A stretch of DNA of 64,000 nt from Gordonia sp. OPL2 (GTDB taxonomy: Bacteria; Actinomycetota; Actinomycetes; Mycobacteriales; Mycobacteriaceae), in assembly GCF_003797825.1 (NCBI RefSeq), contig NZ_RKME01000024.1:28435-92434 (forward strand). Direction: 5' to 3'. Positions 51,791-59,178 of the stretch are shown here, in pieces. The notes beneath the pieces are model-generated. The model saw nothing but the letters and a program-made list of their open reading frames with translations. It was not told the origin of the DNA and did not search any database. The first letter of the stretch is position 1; the number at the start of each line of letters is the position of its first letter. Made by a program: the position numbers and the translations under genes.

Positions 51791-52425
51791 TGGCTATCCC
51801 AGGAGCCCGCCTACGGGCGATGCGCAGACGAGTGGCCTACCAAGAATCGATCGTCGAAATAACAGCGGTTGGTTCATTCACGATCCCACGACCGTCATGG
51901 GCGGTCTACGCCGACGTCGTCGCACTCGGAGCTGGCGGCGGCGGCGGATCAGGAGAAGGCGGGTCGAACGGGCCCGGCGGCGGTGGCGGTGCCGCGACCT
52001 GGCAGACCGCGACCTGGACCGTGTCCGGACTGTCGGCAATCACCGGCACCGTCGGCGCGCTCGGCGCCGGCCAAACCTCAGCACGGCAACAGCCCGGCAC
52101 CGCCGGCGGCACGACGACAGCATCAGCGGGAGCGAACAGCATCTCGTCGACCGGCGGCGCTGCAGGCCTCGCCGGAGCGTCTGGCCGCGACCGTCAGGGC
52201 GGATCGCCCGGCGACCGGAACTTCGCCGACACCCTCCATGTCGGAGGCATCGGCGGCACCGGCTCCGGCACCGCAGGGTCCGGGGGATCGAACCCCGGCC
52301 CTGACGCAGCAGCGACCGGCGTCGGCGCCGGAGGCGCAGGTGGGTCCGGCGGCATCTTCACCGCATGGCAGAAGGGCGCCAACGGATCACCCGGCCGATT
52401 CTGGGTGCGGTACCGGTCCGCGTGA
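51790..52425 (+). CDS. Glycine-rich tail tip protein
   Basis: A 211-aa protein, GTG start. From residue about 50, it is dominated by Gly runs (GAGGGGGSGEGGSNGPGGGG; GIGGTGSGTAGSGG) typical of polyglycine-sandwich adhesin tips, and ends in the family-typical GRFWVRYRS. Likely host-recognition tip. Confidence 0.65.
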   Translation: MAIPGARLRAMRRRVAYQESIVEITAVGSFTIPRPSWAVYADVVALGAGGGGGSGEGGSNGPGGGGGAATWQTATWTVSGLSAITGTVGALGAGQTSARQQPGTAGGTTTASAGANSISSTGGAAGLAGASGRDRQGGSPGDRNFADTLHVGGIGGTGSGTAGSGGSNPGPDAAATGVGAGGAGGSGGIFTAWQKGANGSPGRFWVRYRSA

Positions 52426-52461
52426 CAACTCATCCCGACCTGTGACAGGAGTAGCAACGAT

Positions 52462-54396
52462 ATGCCTGACATCACCTTCACCCTTACCGACGGGTTCGGC
52501 TCGGGCACCGACCAGAAGAAGAGGATCTCGCTACAGCCTGCCATCGTCCGCGAGGACAACGGCGAGCTCGTCCTCATCAGGCCGCCGCAGCCGTTCTACG
52601 GCGCACCCGGTGTCCCGCAGACGGTCACCGGCCTCGCCGCCGGACTATGGCGCGTCGGCGACCTCGATTCCGACAGCGACCGGACCGTCCTGATCGACAT
52701 CCCCGACCAGAACGGCGACGACCCTATAGACATCGTGCCGCTCATCCTCGCCGAGCTCGAGTTCCCCGAGAACACAACCGTCCAGTCGCTCACCCAGGCG
52801 GTCGAGGTCTATCTCGCCGGGCAGGATCTCCTCACCGCGGATGCGGCAGCTGGCATCTTCGCGGCGATCGACGACGCACTCCCCACTGGTGGCGCCGACG
52901 GCCAGGTCCCAGTCAAGACCGCCAACGGCGTCGCGTGGCAAGACCCCGCAGCCGCCGAGCCGATTCCCGGCCGGGCGCCCCTCGGGAACCGACTCGCGAC
53001 ACTCGGCGACAGCGTCACCATCGGCGGCACATCAGGCGGTGTGGGTGGCGTGCAGAACAAAGGGACCGCCTGGCCCACCTTCGCCTCGATCCTCTCCGGC
53101 GGACGGTTCGAGCTCGTTCGCAACGCGGGTGTCGCAGGCAACACCTCGGCGATGATGCTGGCTCGCTTCGATACCGACATCACGCCCTATGCGCCGGACA
53201 CCGTCATCGTCACCGCCGGCACCAACGACATTCAGCAGGATGTGCCGATCGCGACGTGGAAGGCCAACATCCAGGCGATCGTCGCGAAGGTCCGCGCGAT
53301 CGACGCCGCCCCCGTCCTCGGTGCGATCTACCCGTCCGACGCCGCGGTCGGTCGTCCCGCGATCATCAGCGCGTGGAACATCTGGCTGCGCGAGTACGCG
53401 CGCGCCGAGGGTATCCCGCTGATCCCATTCGATCAGAAGGCCAACCCCGCCACCGGCGGCTGGCCCGTCGGATGGTCCACCGACAACGTCCACCCGACCC
53501 TCGGCAACGGACCCGCCGAACTCGGCAAGCTCGTCGTCGACACCCTCGACCGGATGCTTGCGCCCGCGACGATCGCCCTGCCCGCGTGGCAGAACGCCAA
53601 CCAGCTCACCAATGGGTTGTTCCTCACCGCGGGCGCCACGAAGGCCGCTCCGACCGCGCCGTCGCGCACCCCCGCTGTCGGCACAGGATCACTGGCTGCT
53701 GGCACCTACGGCTACCGGGTGGCGGCCCGCTCGCGCACCGGCACCACCATCGCGTCGGCGGAGGTCACCGCGGTGCTGTCCGACGTCGGACAGATCGCGC
53801 TCGCCTGGGGCGCAGCGTCCGGTGCGCAGGGCTACGACGTGTATCGCCGACTCGGCACCGGCCCCTGGTACCTCATCGGCCAGACCACCGGCGCCGCCGC
53901 GCAGACCCTCACCGACATCGGCGCCGCAGGGACCGCAAAGAACCCGCCCGACGTCGACACCTACAACCCGCCCGCCGACTGGCTGTACAACTCCGGCGGT
54001 GACTTCGTCGTCACCACGCTGACCGATCCAGGTGCACGCGGCAGCGTCTTGCGGATGAATCCCGCGGGCAACACCGGCACAAAAGCGCTGCAGCACACCG
54101 CGGCCGCTTGCACGGCCGGCGAGACGTGGGAGGTCGTCGGTCGACTGCGGTCCGACGGTCGCGCCGACGGCGGGATCGGCCTGTGGTGCAGCCTGAGGAA
54201 CGCGGCGAACGCCCAGCTGTTCTCGGCGCGGCCCGCCGACGGTCTCCGCGGCGCGTTCGACTGGGGCGTGCTGTCGCACCGGTTCACCATCCCGGCTGAC
54301 GTCACCCAGCTCCTGCTGATCCCCGTCGTTACCGCGAGCGCTGCGACCGATGCCTACGCCGACTTCGCCGAGGTCGACCTCCGCAGGATCGCCTGA
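52462..54396 (+). CDS. Minor tail protein with SGNH/GDSL hydrolase domain
   Basis: A 644-aa protein. Residues 1-165 are the tail-attachment part. Residues about 175-365 hold an SGNH esterase: S184 in LGDSVT, N254 in TAGTNDI and D340/H343 in STDNVHPT. A fibronectin-like module (GTYGYRVAARSRTGTT) and a carbohydrate-binding-like C-terminus follow. It may de-esterify surface glycans or lipids during adsorption. Confidence 0.8.
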   Translation: MPDITFTLTDGFGSGTDQKKRISLQPAIVREDNGELVLIRPPQPFYGAPGVPQTVTGLAAGLWRVGDLDSDSDRTVLIDIPDQNGDDPIDIVPLILAELEFPENTTVQSLTQAVEVYLAGQDLLTADAAAGIFAAIDDALPTGGADGQVPVKTANGVAWQDPAAAEPIPGRAPLGNRLATLGDSVTIGGTSGGVGGVQNKGTAWPTFASILSGGRFELVRNAGVAGNTSAMMLARFDTDITPYAPDTVIVTAGTNDIQQDVPIATWKANIQAIVAKVRAIDAAPVLGAIYPSDAAVGRPAIISAWNIWLREYARAEGIPLIPFDQKANPATGGWPVGWSTDNVHPTLGNGPAELGKLVVDTLDRMLAPATIALPAWQNANQLTNGLFLTAGATKAAPTAPSRTPAVGTGSLAAGTYGYRVAARSRTGTTIASAEVTAVLSDVGQIALAWGAASGAQGYDVYRRLGTGPWYLIGQTTGAAAQTLTDIGAAGTAKNPPDVDTYNPPADWLYNSGGDFVVTTLTDPGARGSVLRMNPAGNTGTKALQHTAAACTAGETWEVVGRLRSDGRADGGIGLWCSLRNAANAQLFSARPADGLRGAFDWGVLSHRFTIPADVTQLLLIPVVTASAATDAYADFAEVDLRRIA

Positions 54397-54423
54397 CCTG
54401 GTGGCCCACTACGATCGACAAGC

Positions 54424-54459
54424 GCGCCCCACCTGTGCCTCCCCGGCCAGGTGGGGCGC
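54424..54459 (+). terminator. Terminator of the late operon
   Basis: A perfect 12-bp stem (GCGCCCCACCTG/CAGGTGGGGCGC, loop of 12) followed by CCTTTAG, 27 bp past the last tail gene. It also faces the convergent antitoxin gene and may work in both directions. Confidence 0.8.
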
Positions 54460-54462
54460 CCT

Positions 54463-54705
54463 TTAGTCGTTGAGGCCGAGTTCGGCGACGAGCTTGTCAA
54501 ACGACATGGTCGGTTCGTCGCGGGCCTCGTGCACGGCCAGACGATCGCGCAGGTCTTCGATCTCTTCGAGGAGTCCCTCGTATCGTTCGGGTGAGAGCAC
54601 GATCGCGGCGGGCTTGCCGTGGCTGGCGATGGTCACCGGCTTGTCGGCCGCGTCGCGGACGACCTCCGAGAGCCGGGCCTTGGCCTCGCGAATGGAATAG
54701 CTCAT
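54463..54705 (-). CDS. Phd/YefM-type antitoxin
   Basis: An 80-aa protein. MSYSIREAKARLSEVVRDAA and the strand PVTIASHGKPAAIVLSPERY are the Phd/YefM signature, with a C-terminal toxin-binding tail (DEPTMSFDKLVAELGLND). It lies downstream of its toxin, the reverse of the usual order, with the ATG overlapping the toxin stop in ATGA. Confidence 0.85.
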   Translation of the reverse strand: MSYSIREAKARLSEVVRDAADKPVTIASHGKPAAIVLSPERYEGLLEEIEDLRDRLAVHEARDEPTMSFDKLVAELGLND

Positions 54706-54965
54706 CGGTTGTAGACCTCCTTCCGGTGGCCGATGCGAACGACCACGATGATGAGTTCGCCATCGTCGATGGTGTAGACGATGCGGTAGTTGCCGACCCG
54801 AATGCGGTAGCTGTCGGTGGTTCCCGACAGCTTCGTCACACCGTGAGGACGGGGGTCGGCGGGCAGCGCGTCGACGGCAGAGCGGATACGCTTCTGCTCC
54901 ACGCGCGGGAGCTTCATCAGCGACTTCGCCGCGCTGCTCGTGATCCGGAGTTCGTAACCGCTCAT
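54702..54965 (-). CDS. RelE/ParE-family toxin
   Basis: An 87-aa protein. YELRITSSAAKSLMKLP, VTKLSGTTDSYRIRVGNYRI and VVRIGHRKEVYNR are classic RelE features, including the C-terminal Arg/His/Tyr of mRNA-cleaving members. It is the first gene of the pair and appears to be translated from a leaderless mRNA (the -10 ends 6 nt before ATG). Confidence 0.88.
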   Translation of the reverse strand: MSGYELRITSSAAKSLMKLPRVEQKRIRSAVDALPADPRPHGVTKLSGTTDSYRIRVGNYRIVYTIDDGELIIVVVRIGHRKEVYNR

Positions 54966-54967
54966 GA

Positions 54968-55016
54968 ATGTAGTCTACATTTGTGGTCCACTTTGTGCAA
55001 GCCATTGTGGACCACA
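54968..55016 (-). promoter_or_regulatory. Toxin-antitoxin promoter and operators
   Basis: Minus strand: -35 TTGCAC (54995-55000), 17-bp spacer, -10 TAGACT (54972-54977). A perfect palindrome ATGTAGTCTACAT (54968-54980) covers the -10. A second inverted repeat, TGTGGTCCAC/GTGGACCACA (54982-54991 and 55007-55016), brackets the -35. An extra CTACAT half-site is at 55024-55029. Fits autorepression by the TA complex. Confidence 0.65.
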
Positions 55017-55032
55017 ATTCGGGACTACATTC

Positions 55033-55266
55033 TCACGGCTCCCAGTCGTCGCCGAGCACCGCGGCCAGGCGGTCGACGAGGTCGGGCGCTTCGGTGATCT
55101 GGCTGTACACGACGTCATCGCACTCGACCGCGAGGGCCACCAGTCGGTCGTCGGCCTGCACCCAGAAGCCCGCAGCCTGCGAGGCCTCAGCCTGCGCACG
55201 CCGCATCATCGTCCGGATGTCGCGGGCGGCGGCGCGCAGGACGTCACGGTCGGTCACCGCGCCCAC
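55033..55266 (-). CDS. Small hypothetical protein in lysogeny module
   Basis: A 77-aa acidic helical protein, GTG start at 55266 (an alternative GTG three codons later). No family recognised. It lies just upstream of the toxin gene and behind the inverted repeat at 55273-55315. Confidence 0.5.
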   Translation of the reverse strand: MGAVTDRDVLRAAARDIRTMMRRAQAEASQAAGFWVQADDRLVALAVECDDVVYSQITEAPDLVDRLAAVLGDDWEP

Positions 55267-55272
55267 AGTAGC

Positions 55273-55315
55273 GGTGTGACATTCGGGCGAAATAGTTTCA
55301 GGGGATTGTCACACC
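55273..55315. promoter_or_regulatory. Long-spaced inverted repeat GGTGTGAC/GTCACACC
   Basis: Perfect 8-bp arms at 55273-55280 and 55308-55315 enclose 27 bp between the DUF2510 gene and the 77-aa gene. Position suggests an operator for a lysogenically expressed message; no clear promoter boxes were fixed. Confidence 0.45.
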
Positions 55316-55328
55316 CGAGCACCTAGAA

Positions 55329-56108
55329 CTATCCCGAGCTGCCCGTCACCTCGACGATGAAGGCCGTCAGCTTCGGCGCAGTTGTCGATCCGCCGATCTG
55401 GGTGTCATAGCTGAACTCGCCTTCGACCTGAACCCACATCGTCACGAGGTCGTCCTTCACGACGTCGTCGAGAACCCCCGGATCACCCGAGAACACCATC
55501 GTGTTGGTGTCGTAGTCGTACCAATCACCAGGCTCGCCACCGACACTCACTCGCATCACGTCCGATCCCGTGCCCGCGTCGAACTGGGTCACACGCCCGT
55601 AGACGACGATCCGCTTATTGCGCGCCGAGGTCGGGTCCTTCGCGATCTGTGCCCACTCGCGGGCACTCACCGCGGTGTAGCTCGACTTGTCGAGCATCGT
55701 TGCGCGGCGACGGGACTCGTACGCGGCGCGGGCCTGCGCCGCTTCCGCCGCCCTTGCCGCGCTCGACGATGCGGCGTCACGGGCCCGAGACTCGCGCTCA
55801 ATCGAGAACTGAACCGACTCCGACGACTTGCTCGCCTCAGCCCGGTCGGCCTTCTGTTGGTCGCGCTGGTTCACGACGGCCCCCACGGCGATCACTACCA
55901 AGACGACGACCGCGATCACTCCGGCGATGATGAGCGCGCGTCGGGTGCCCCTCTTCTTCGCGTCGGCATCAGCCGGGCTGAAATCGGGCTCCTTCGGTGA
56001 GGTTCCCCGCGGCGCAGTGCGGTCCGTCCATTGCTCGCCGTCCCAGTAGCGCTGAAGCTCTCGGCGATGCGGATCGGGGTACCACCCCGGCGGATGCGGC
56101 TGCGTCAT
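55329..56108 (-). CDS. DUF2510 membrane protein
   Basis: A 259-aa protein. N-terminal DUF2510 (PPGWYPDPH...RYWDGEQWTDR, residues 6-30), a basic stop (KKRGTRR), one TM helix (about 57-79), a coiled coil (about 85-135) and an extracytoplasmic OB-like domain (KRIVVYGRVTQFDAGTGSDV). It sits in the lysogeny module, so it may be expressed from the prophage and alter the envelope or block superinfection. That role is inference. Confidence 0.65.
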   Translation of the reverse strand: MTQPHPPGWYPDPHRRELQRYWDGEQWTDRTAPRGTSPKEPDFSPADADAKKRGTRRALIIAGVIAVVVLVVIAVGAVVNQRDQQKADRAEASKSSESVQFSIERESRARDAASSSAARAAEAAQARAAYESRRRATMLDKSSYTAVSAREWAQIAKDPTSARNKRIVVYGRVTQFDAGTGSDVMRVSVGGEPGDWYDYDTNTMVFSGDPGVLDDVVKDDLVTMWVQVEGEFSYDTQIGGSTTAPKLTAFIVEVTGSSG

Positions 56109-56162
56109 GCGCGGAGCATACCGGGCGGGATGGGCACCCTCCGTCCGATTCGTCCGTTCGGA

Positions 56163-57032
56163 CTACGCGACGTCGCGGAGGCCACGCATCAGGTCGAGTC
56201 CCACGATCGCGTCTCGCCGCCGCTGGTCCGACACCTTCGTGTAGATCTGAGTCGACGCGATTGACTTGTGGCGCATCAGCTCCTGCACCACGCGAATGTC
56301 GTGGCCGTCATCGTGCAGCGCCGACCCATACCAGTGACGCAGCGCGTGGGGCGTCCCCTTCACCCCTGCGCGGCGCATCGTGCGGCCGACGATGTCGCTG
56401 ACCGACTTCGAGAGAGTGTGCTCACCGGGATAGCCGCGCATCGGAAACCACCACCCAGTCTCGGGCATGAGGCTCGCGACCTCGCGCAGCACCGGGTGCA
56501 TCGGGACCGAGCGGACCGAGCGGCCCTTACCGCGGACCCAGATGAGGCCGGCGGCGTGGTCGAAGTCCTCGCCGCGGATCTTCGCGATCTCGTGGACGCG
56601 GAGACCGGCGAGCAGCGCCAGCAGAATCATATAGCGGGTCTTCGTCCACATCCGCGCGTTGAGCAGCTTGGGGACGTCGGAGTCGGCGATCGGGCGCGGC
56701 TCGCGGTCGGGCGTCCGGGGCGTGCCGACCTTCACCATTGGATCGTCACTGCGGCGATCGGTGATCTGCAGCCACCGGAACCAGGCGTTGAGGTAGCTCG
56801 CGTATGTGACGGCGGTCGAGTCGGACCACTCGTCGTGTTCGGCCATCCACTCGACGATGTCGATTGCCTGGGCGTTGACGGGTTGCACGCCGGACTCGTT
56901 GTGGAGTTGGCTGATGACGCGGATGCGCTCGCTGATGGTCCGGTGTGAGAGGCGCTGCGCGTGCTGCCAGACCTTCCAGTCGTCGAGTGCGGTCGTCGGG
57001 GTGGGGACACTGCGGAGGTTGGTGATGCTCAC
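56163..57032 (-). CDS. int: Tyrosine integrase
   Basis: A 289-aa recombinase. N-terminal core-binding domain (about 15-95) and C-terminal catalytic domain with R145 (LAGLRVHEIA), K169 (RGKGRSV), H229 and R232 (PHALRHWYG), H255 (LMRHKSI) and nucleophile Y264 (TQIYTKV). It lies about 580 bp from attR and should recombine the tRNA-Lys core. In the circular phage it is downstream of rep and the 125-aa gene on the same strand. Confidence 0.95.
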   Translation of the reverse strand: MSITNLRSVPTPTTALDDWKVWQHAQRLSHRTISERIRVISQLHNESGVQPVNAQAIDIVEWMAEHDEWSDSTAVTYASYLNAWFRWLQITDRRSDDPMVKVGTPRTPDREPRPIADSDVPKLLNARMWTKTRYMILLALLAGLRVHEIAKIRGEDFDHAAGLIWVRGKGRSVRSVPMHPVLREVASLMPETGWWFPMRGYPGEHTLSKSVSDIVGRTMRRAGVKGTPHALRHWYGSALHDDGHDIRVVQELMRHKSIASTQIYTKVSDQRRRDAIVGLDLMRGLRDVA

Positions 57033-57047
57033 GGGGCTGCGGTCCTT

Positions 57048-57170
57048 TCAGCGATCGTTAAGGGCGTGATCGAGATCATTCGCGATGTCGTCCAGTTGCC
57101 GCGCCGGAATCGTCCGATATTCGACTGAGCAGACGAAATGCCTGCGACACTGGAACTTTCGCTCTCGCAA
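57048..57170 (-). CDS. Possible very small protein before integrase
   Basis: A 40-residue frame from a TTG at 57170, 5 nt after the stop of the 125-aa gene, ending 16 bp before int. It is basic at the start (RERKFQCRRHFVCS) and helical at the end (RQLDDIANDLDHALNDR). A recombination directionality factor would fit here, but the start codon is weak and no HTH is recognised. Confidence 0.3.
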   Translation of the reverse strand: MRERKFQCRRHFVCSVEYRTIPARQLDDIANDLDHALNDR

Positions 57171-57174
57171 ACGA

Positions 57175-57552
57175 TTACGAGTCCACGGACTCAACAACCG
57201 TTGTAGGCAACGGCCAGAACTCGTCGACCGCGGCGGCCGCGGCGACGAGGGCGGCGGCGAGGTCGCGAGCGAGACTGGGGCGTCCCTCGAATGAGGCGCC
57301 GTCGATCCACACACGGTGATCGGAGGCGACGACCATTGCCGCGTTGGACTTCCAGACGCTGTCCCAGATGTGGCCGCAGAACGCGTACTCCATCCAACCC
57401 TTCGCGCGCTGTTCCTCGGTAAGGCGCCGGCCAACCCGCTGGCATGAGTGGCACTCCGGGTCTGTGTAGAACGGCGCGATCGTGAGCTCGTTGGTGTCGT
57501 GATCGAAGGTGTGGGTACGGGGGTCGTCGTCGCAGACGTAGGTCGTGATCAT
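57175..57552 (-). CDS. Hypothetical protein between attP and integrase
   Basis: A 125-aa protein with a possible zinc site (PECHSCQ, AFCGHIWD) and an Ala-rich helical C-terminus. In the prophage its ATG lies 58 bp inside attR, cut off from phage promoters. In the circular phage the ATG overlaps the stop of the extended repressor frame (ATGA), so it would be co-translated with it. This suggests a role in the integration/immunity decision, by position only. Confidence 0.6.
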   Translation of the reverse strand: MITTYVCDDDPRTHTFDHDTNELTIAPFYTDPECHSCQRVGRRLTEEQRAKGWMEYAFCGHIWDSVWKSNAAMVVASDHRVWIDGASFEGRPSLARDLAAALVAAAAAVDEFWPLPTTVVESVDS

Positions 57553-57609
57553 GCGGCGGCCGCCGCGAGGTCACGTCCTACGGACCGCAAAGCCAGTCTG
57601 ACGGGCTGA

Positions 57610-57649
57610 TAATCCGCAGGTCCCAGGTTCGAGCCCTGGTGGGGGCACC
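57610..57649. other. attR: attR core (40 bp)
   Basis: An exact copy of 6257-6296, the 3' half of tRNA-Lys without a 5' half. It is a tRNA remnant created by integration, not a functional gene. The ferredoxin reductase stop lies only 17 bp further right. Confidence 0.95.
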
Positions 57650-57666
57650 GTCATGGCGAAGCGCGA

Positions 57667-58821
57667 TCACACCGCAACAGCCGAACCGGCCAGTTCCCGG
57701 CGCAATCGCGCGATGCGGCCCGGCGCATCGATCCCGACCGCTCCGACGACGCGTCCGTCGCGATGACTCAGGATCAGGTCGCCGTCGACGCTCTCGGTGA
57801 CCGATCCGGCCGTCTCTCCGAGGATCTGGATGCGATGGCCGTACCAGGTGGACCACGCGAACGGGATGCCCGCGTGCACACGCTGAGCCCCGACTGCGTT
57901 CGCTCCGGCGACGAATCCCTGATCGGCCGCGGACGTCCAGTGTCCGCCGGCACGTCCGCGCACGGCTGCGACGTCGCCGGCCGCCCAGATGGCGGGCGCA
58001 CTGGTGGCCATCGTGGAGTCACAGACGACGGCCCGGGTCGTCGGATCCATGTCGATGCCGTCGGCCGGCAACCAATCCGTCGCCGGTGCCGAACCGATCC
58101 CGACGAAGACCGCGTCGGTGTCGAGGACATCGCCGGCTTCGGTGGTGACCGATCGAATGTTGTTGTCGTGCACGTGGACGTCGACCACTCGCGTTCCAGC
58201 GAGCACCCTCACTCCCGACCGACGATGCAGATCGGCGAGGACGCGCGACGCCACTGGGCCGACAGCGCGCCGCAGCGGTGTGGCAGATTCGTTCACGATG
58301 GTCACGTCGATCCCGCGAGCGACTGCCGCCGAGGCGATCTCAGATCCGATGAAACCCCCGCCGAGGACGACGATCCGGCGCGCGGCGTCCAACGTGGCGC
58401 GCACGCGTAACGCGTCGTCGAAGGTGCGAAGTGCCTGTACGTTGTCGAAGTCGTTGAGTCCGAACGCGGTTCGTGCCACAGCGCCGGTGGCGATGACCAG
58501 AGCGCCGTAGGCGATCTCGCCAGCGGATGTCATCAGGCGCCTCCGTCGGACGTCGACACCGACAGCAGTTGTGCCACTGAGCAGTTCGACATCGAGCGCT
58601 TCCCAGGTGTCCGCCTGCCTCAGGAGGGGTACGGTCGGCTCGTCTCCCACACCGAGGACCGCCTTCGACAGGGGCGGGCGGTCGTAGGGCGGATGTCGCT
58701 CCGCACCGACCATGATGATCTCGCCCTCCCACCCGTGGGTGCGGGCGCCCTCTACCGCCCGCACACCGGCGAGCGACGACCCGGCGATGACGAGGGGCCC
58801 GGTCAGATGCGGCGTCGGCAT
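57667..58821 (-). CDS. FAD-dependent ferredoxin reductase
   Basis: A 384-aa protein. FAD-binding (LVIAGSSLAGVRAVEGAR), NAD-binding GGGFIGSEIASAAVARG and the C-terminal WAAGDVAA typical of NADH:ferredoxin/rubredoxin reductases of oxygenase systems. The ATG at 58821 is chosen over 58827 because GAGGAG lies 6 nt before it. Operon with the upstream ferredoxin; likely passes electrons to AlkB or another oxygenase. Confidence 0.85.
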   Translation of the reverse strand: MPTPHLTGPLVIAGSSLAGVRAVEGARTHGWEGEIIMVGAERHPPYDRPPLSKAVLGVGDEPTVPLLRQADTWEALDVELLSGTTAVGVDVRRRRLMTSAGEIAYGALVIATGAVARTAFGLNDFDNVQALRTFDDALRVRATLDAARRIVVLGGGFIGSEIASAAVARGIDVTIVNESATPLRRAVGPVASRVLADLHRRSGVRVLAGTRVVDVHVHDNNIRSVTTEAGDVLDTDAVFVGIGSAPATDWLPADGIDMDPTTRAVVCDSTMATSAPAIWAAGDVAAVRGRAGGHWTSAADQGFVAGANAVGAQRVHAGIPFAWSTWYGHRIQILGETAGSVTESVDGDLILSHRDGRVVGAVGIDAPGRIARLRRELAGSAVAV

Positions 58822-58831
58822 CGGCATCTCC

Positions 58832-59026
58832 TCAATCGACGATCCGCAGGGCGGACACGGGACATGATTCGACCGCCGCACGGACGTAGGCACGGTCCTG
58901 GTCGGGGATGTCGCTGGTGACCACATCGACGACACCGTCGTCACCGATCTGGAAATACTCGTTGGCCTGGGTCTCGCACATCCCGATGCCCTCACAGACG
59001 GGGCGGTCGGCGTGGACATGACTCAT
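58832..59026 (-). CDS. [3Fe-4S] ferredoxin
   Basis: A 64-aa protein. Cys pattern CEGIGMC ... CPVSAL has three ligands with C-x5-C spacing, indicating a [3Fe-4S] cluster like those serving actinobacterial P450s and alkane oxidation. First gene of the ferredoxin/reductase operon, divergent from the PucR regulator. Confidence 0.85.
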   Translation of the reverse strand: MSHVHADRPVCEGIGMCETQANEYFQIGDDGVVDVVTSDIPDQDRAYVRAAVESCPVSALRIVD

Positions 59027-59117
59027 GGGTCTGATCCCTTCTCCTGGCGGGCTGTGACTGCGCACCGAAGTGCCGTCTGTTGTCATCTTCACCGGGACGG
59101 AGCTCACAAACACTGGC

Positions 59118-59160
59118 TGATTCGCCGAATCACCCTGACTCGACTGTGCGATCGCACAGT
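59118..59160. promoter_or_regulatory. Two perfect palindromes in ferredoxin/regulator intergenic region
   Basis: TGATTCGCCGAATCA (59118-59132) and ACTGTGCGATCGCACAGT (59143-59160). The latter ends 18 bp before the regulator start and is related to an element upstream of alkB (61891-61908). Likely binding sites of the PucR regulator or a global factor. Confidence 0.6.
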
Positions 59161-59178
59161 CTGTGCCATCGTTGTGGC

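Larger units (their letters stand above)
6257..57649. mobile_element. Complete siphovirus prophage integrated in tRNA-Lys
   Basis: Bounded by 40-bp direct repeats of the tRNA-Lys 3' half. It contains every module of a temperate long-tailed phage: immunity switch, recombination/replication, terminase, portal, protease, capsid, tail, lysis and integrase. The excised circle would be 51,353 bp. No frameshift or missing core gene was seen, so it looks intact and possibly inducible. Structural genes read rightward and the repressor/integrase arm reads leftward across attP. Confidence 0.95.

Noticed and set aside
57048..57434. Full 128-codon frame overlapping the 125-aa gene
   Set aside because: Its upstream two thirds are an off-frame shadow of the 125-aa gene; only the last 40 codons are kept, as a low-confidence small protein.
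57610..57649. Second tRNA-Lys at the right end
   Set aside because: Only the 3' half is present; the acceptor 5' strand, D-arm and anticodon are missing. It is attR.
57578..57856. 92-codon minus-strand frame crossing attR
   Set aside because: It is another frame of the reductase joined to antisense tRNA sequence (a common artefact ending in TRARTWDLRI); no RBS.
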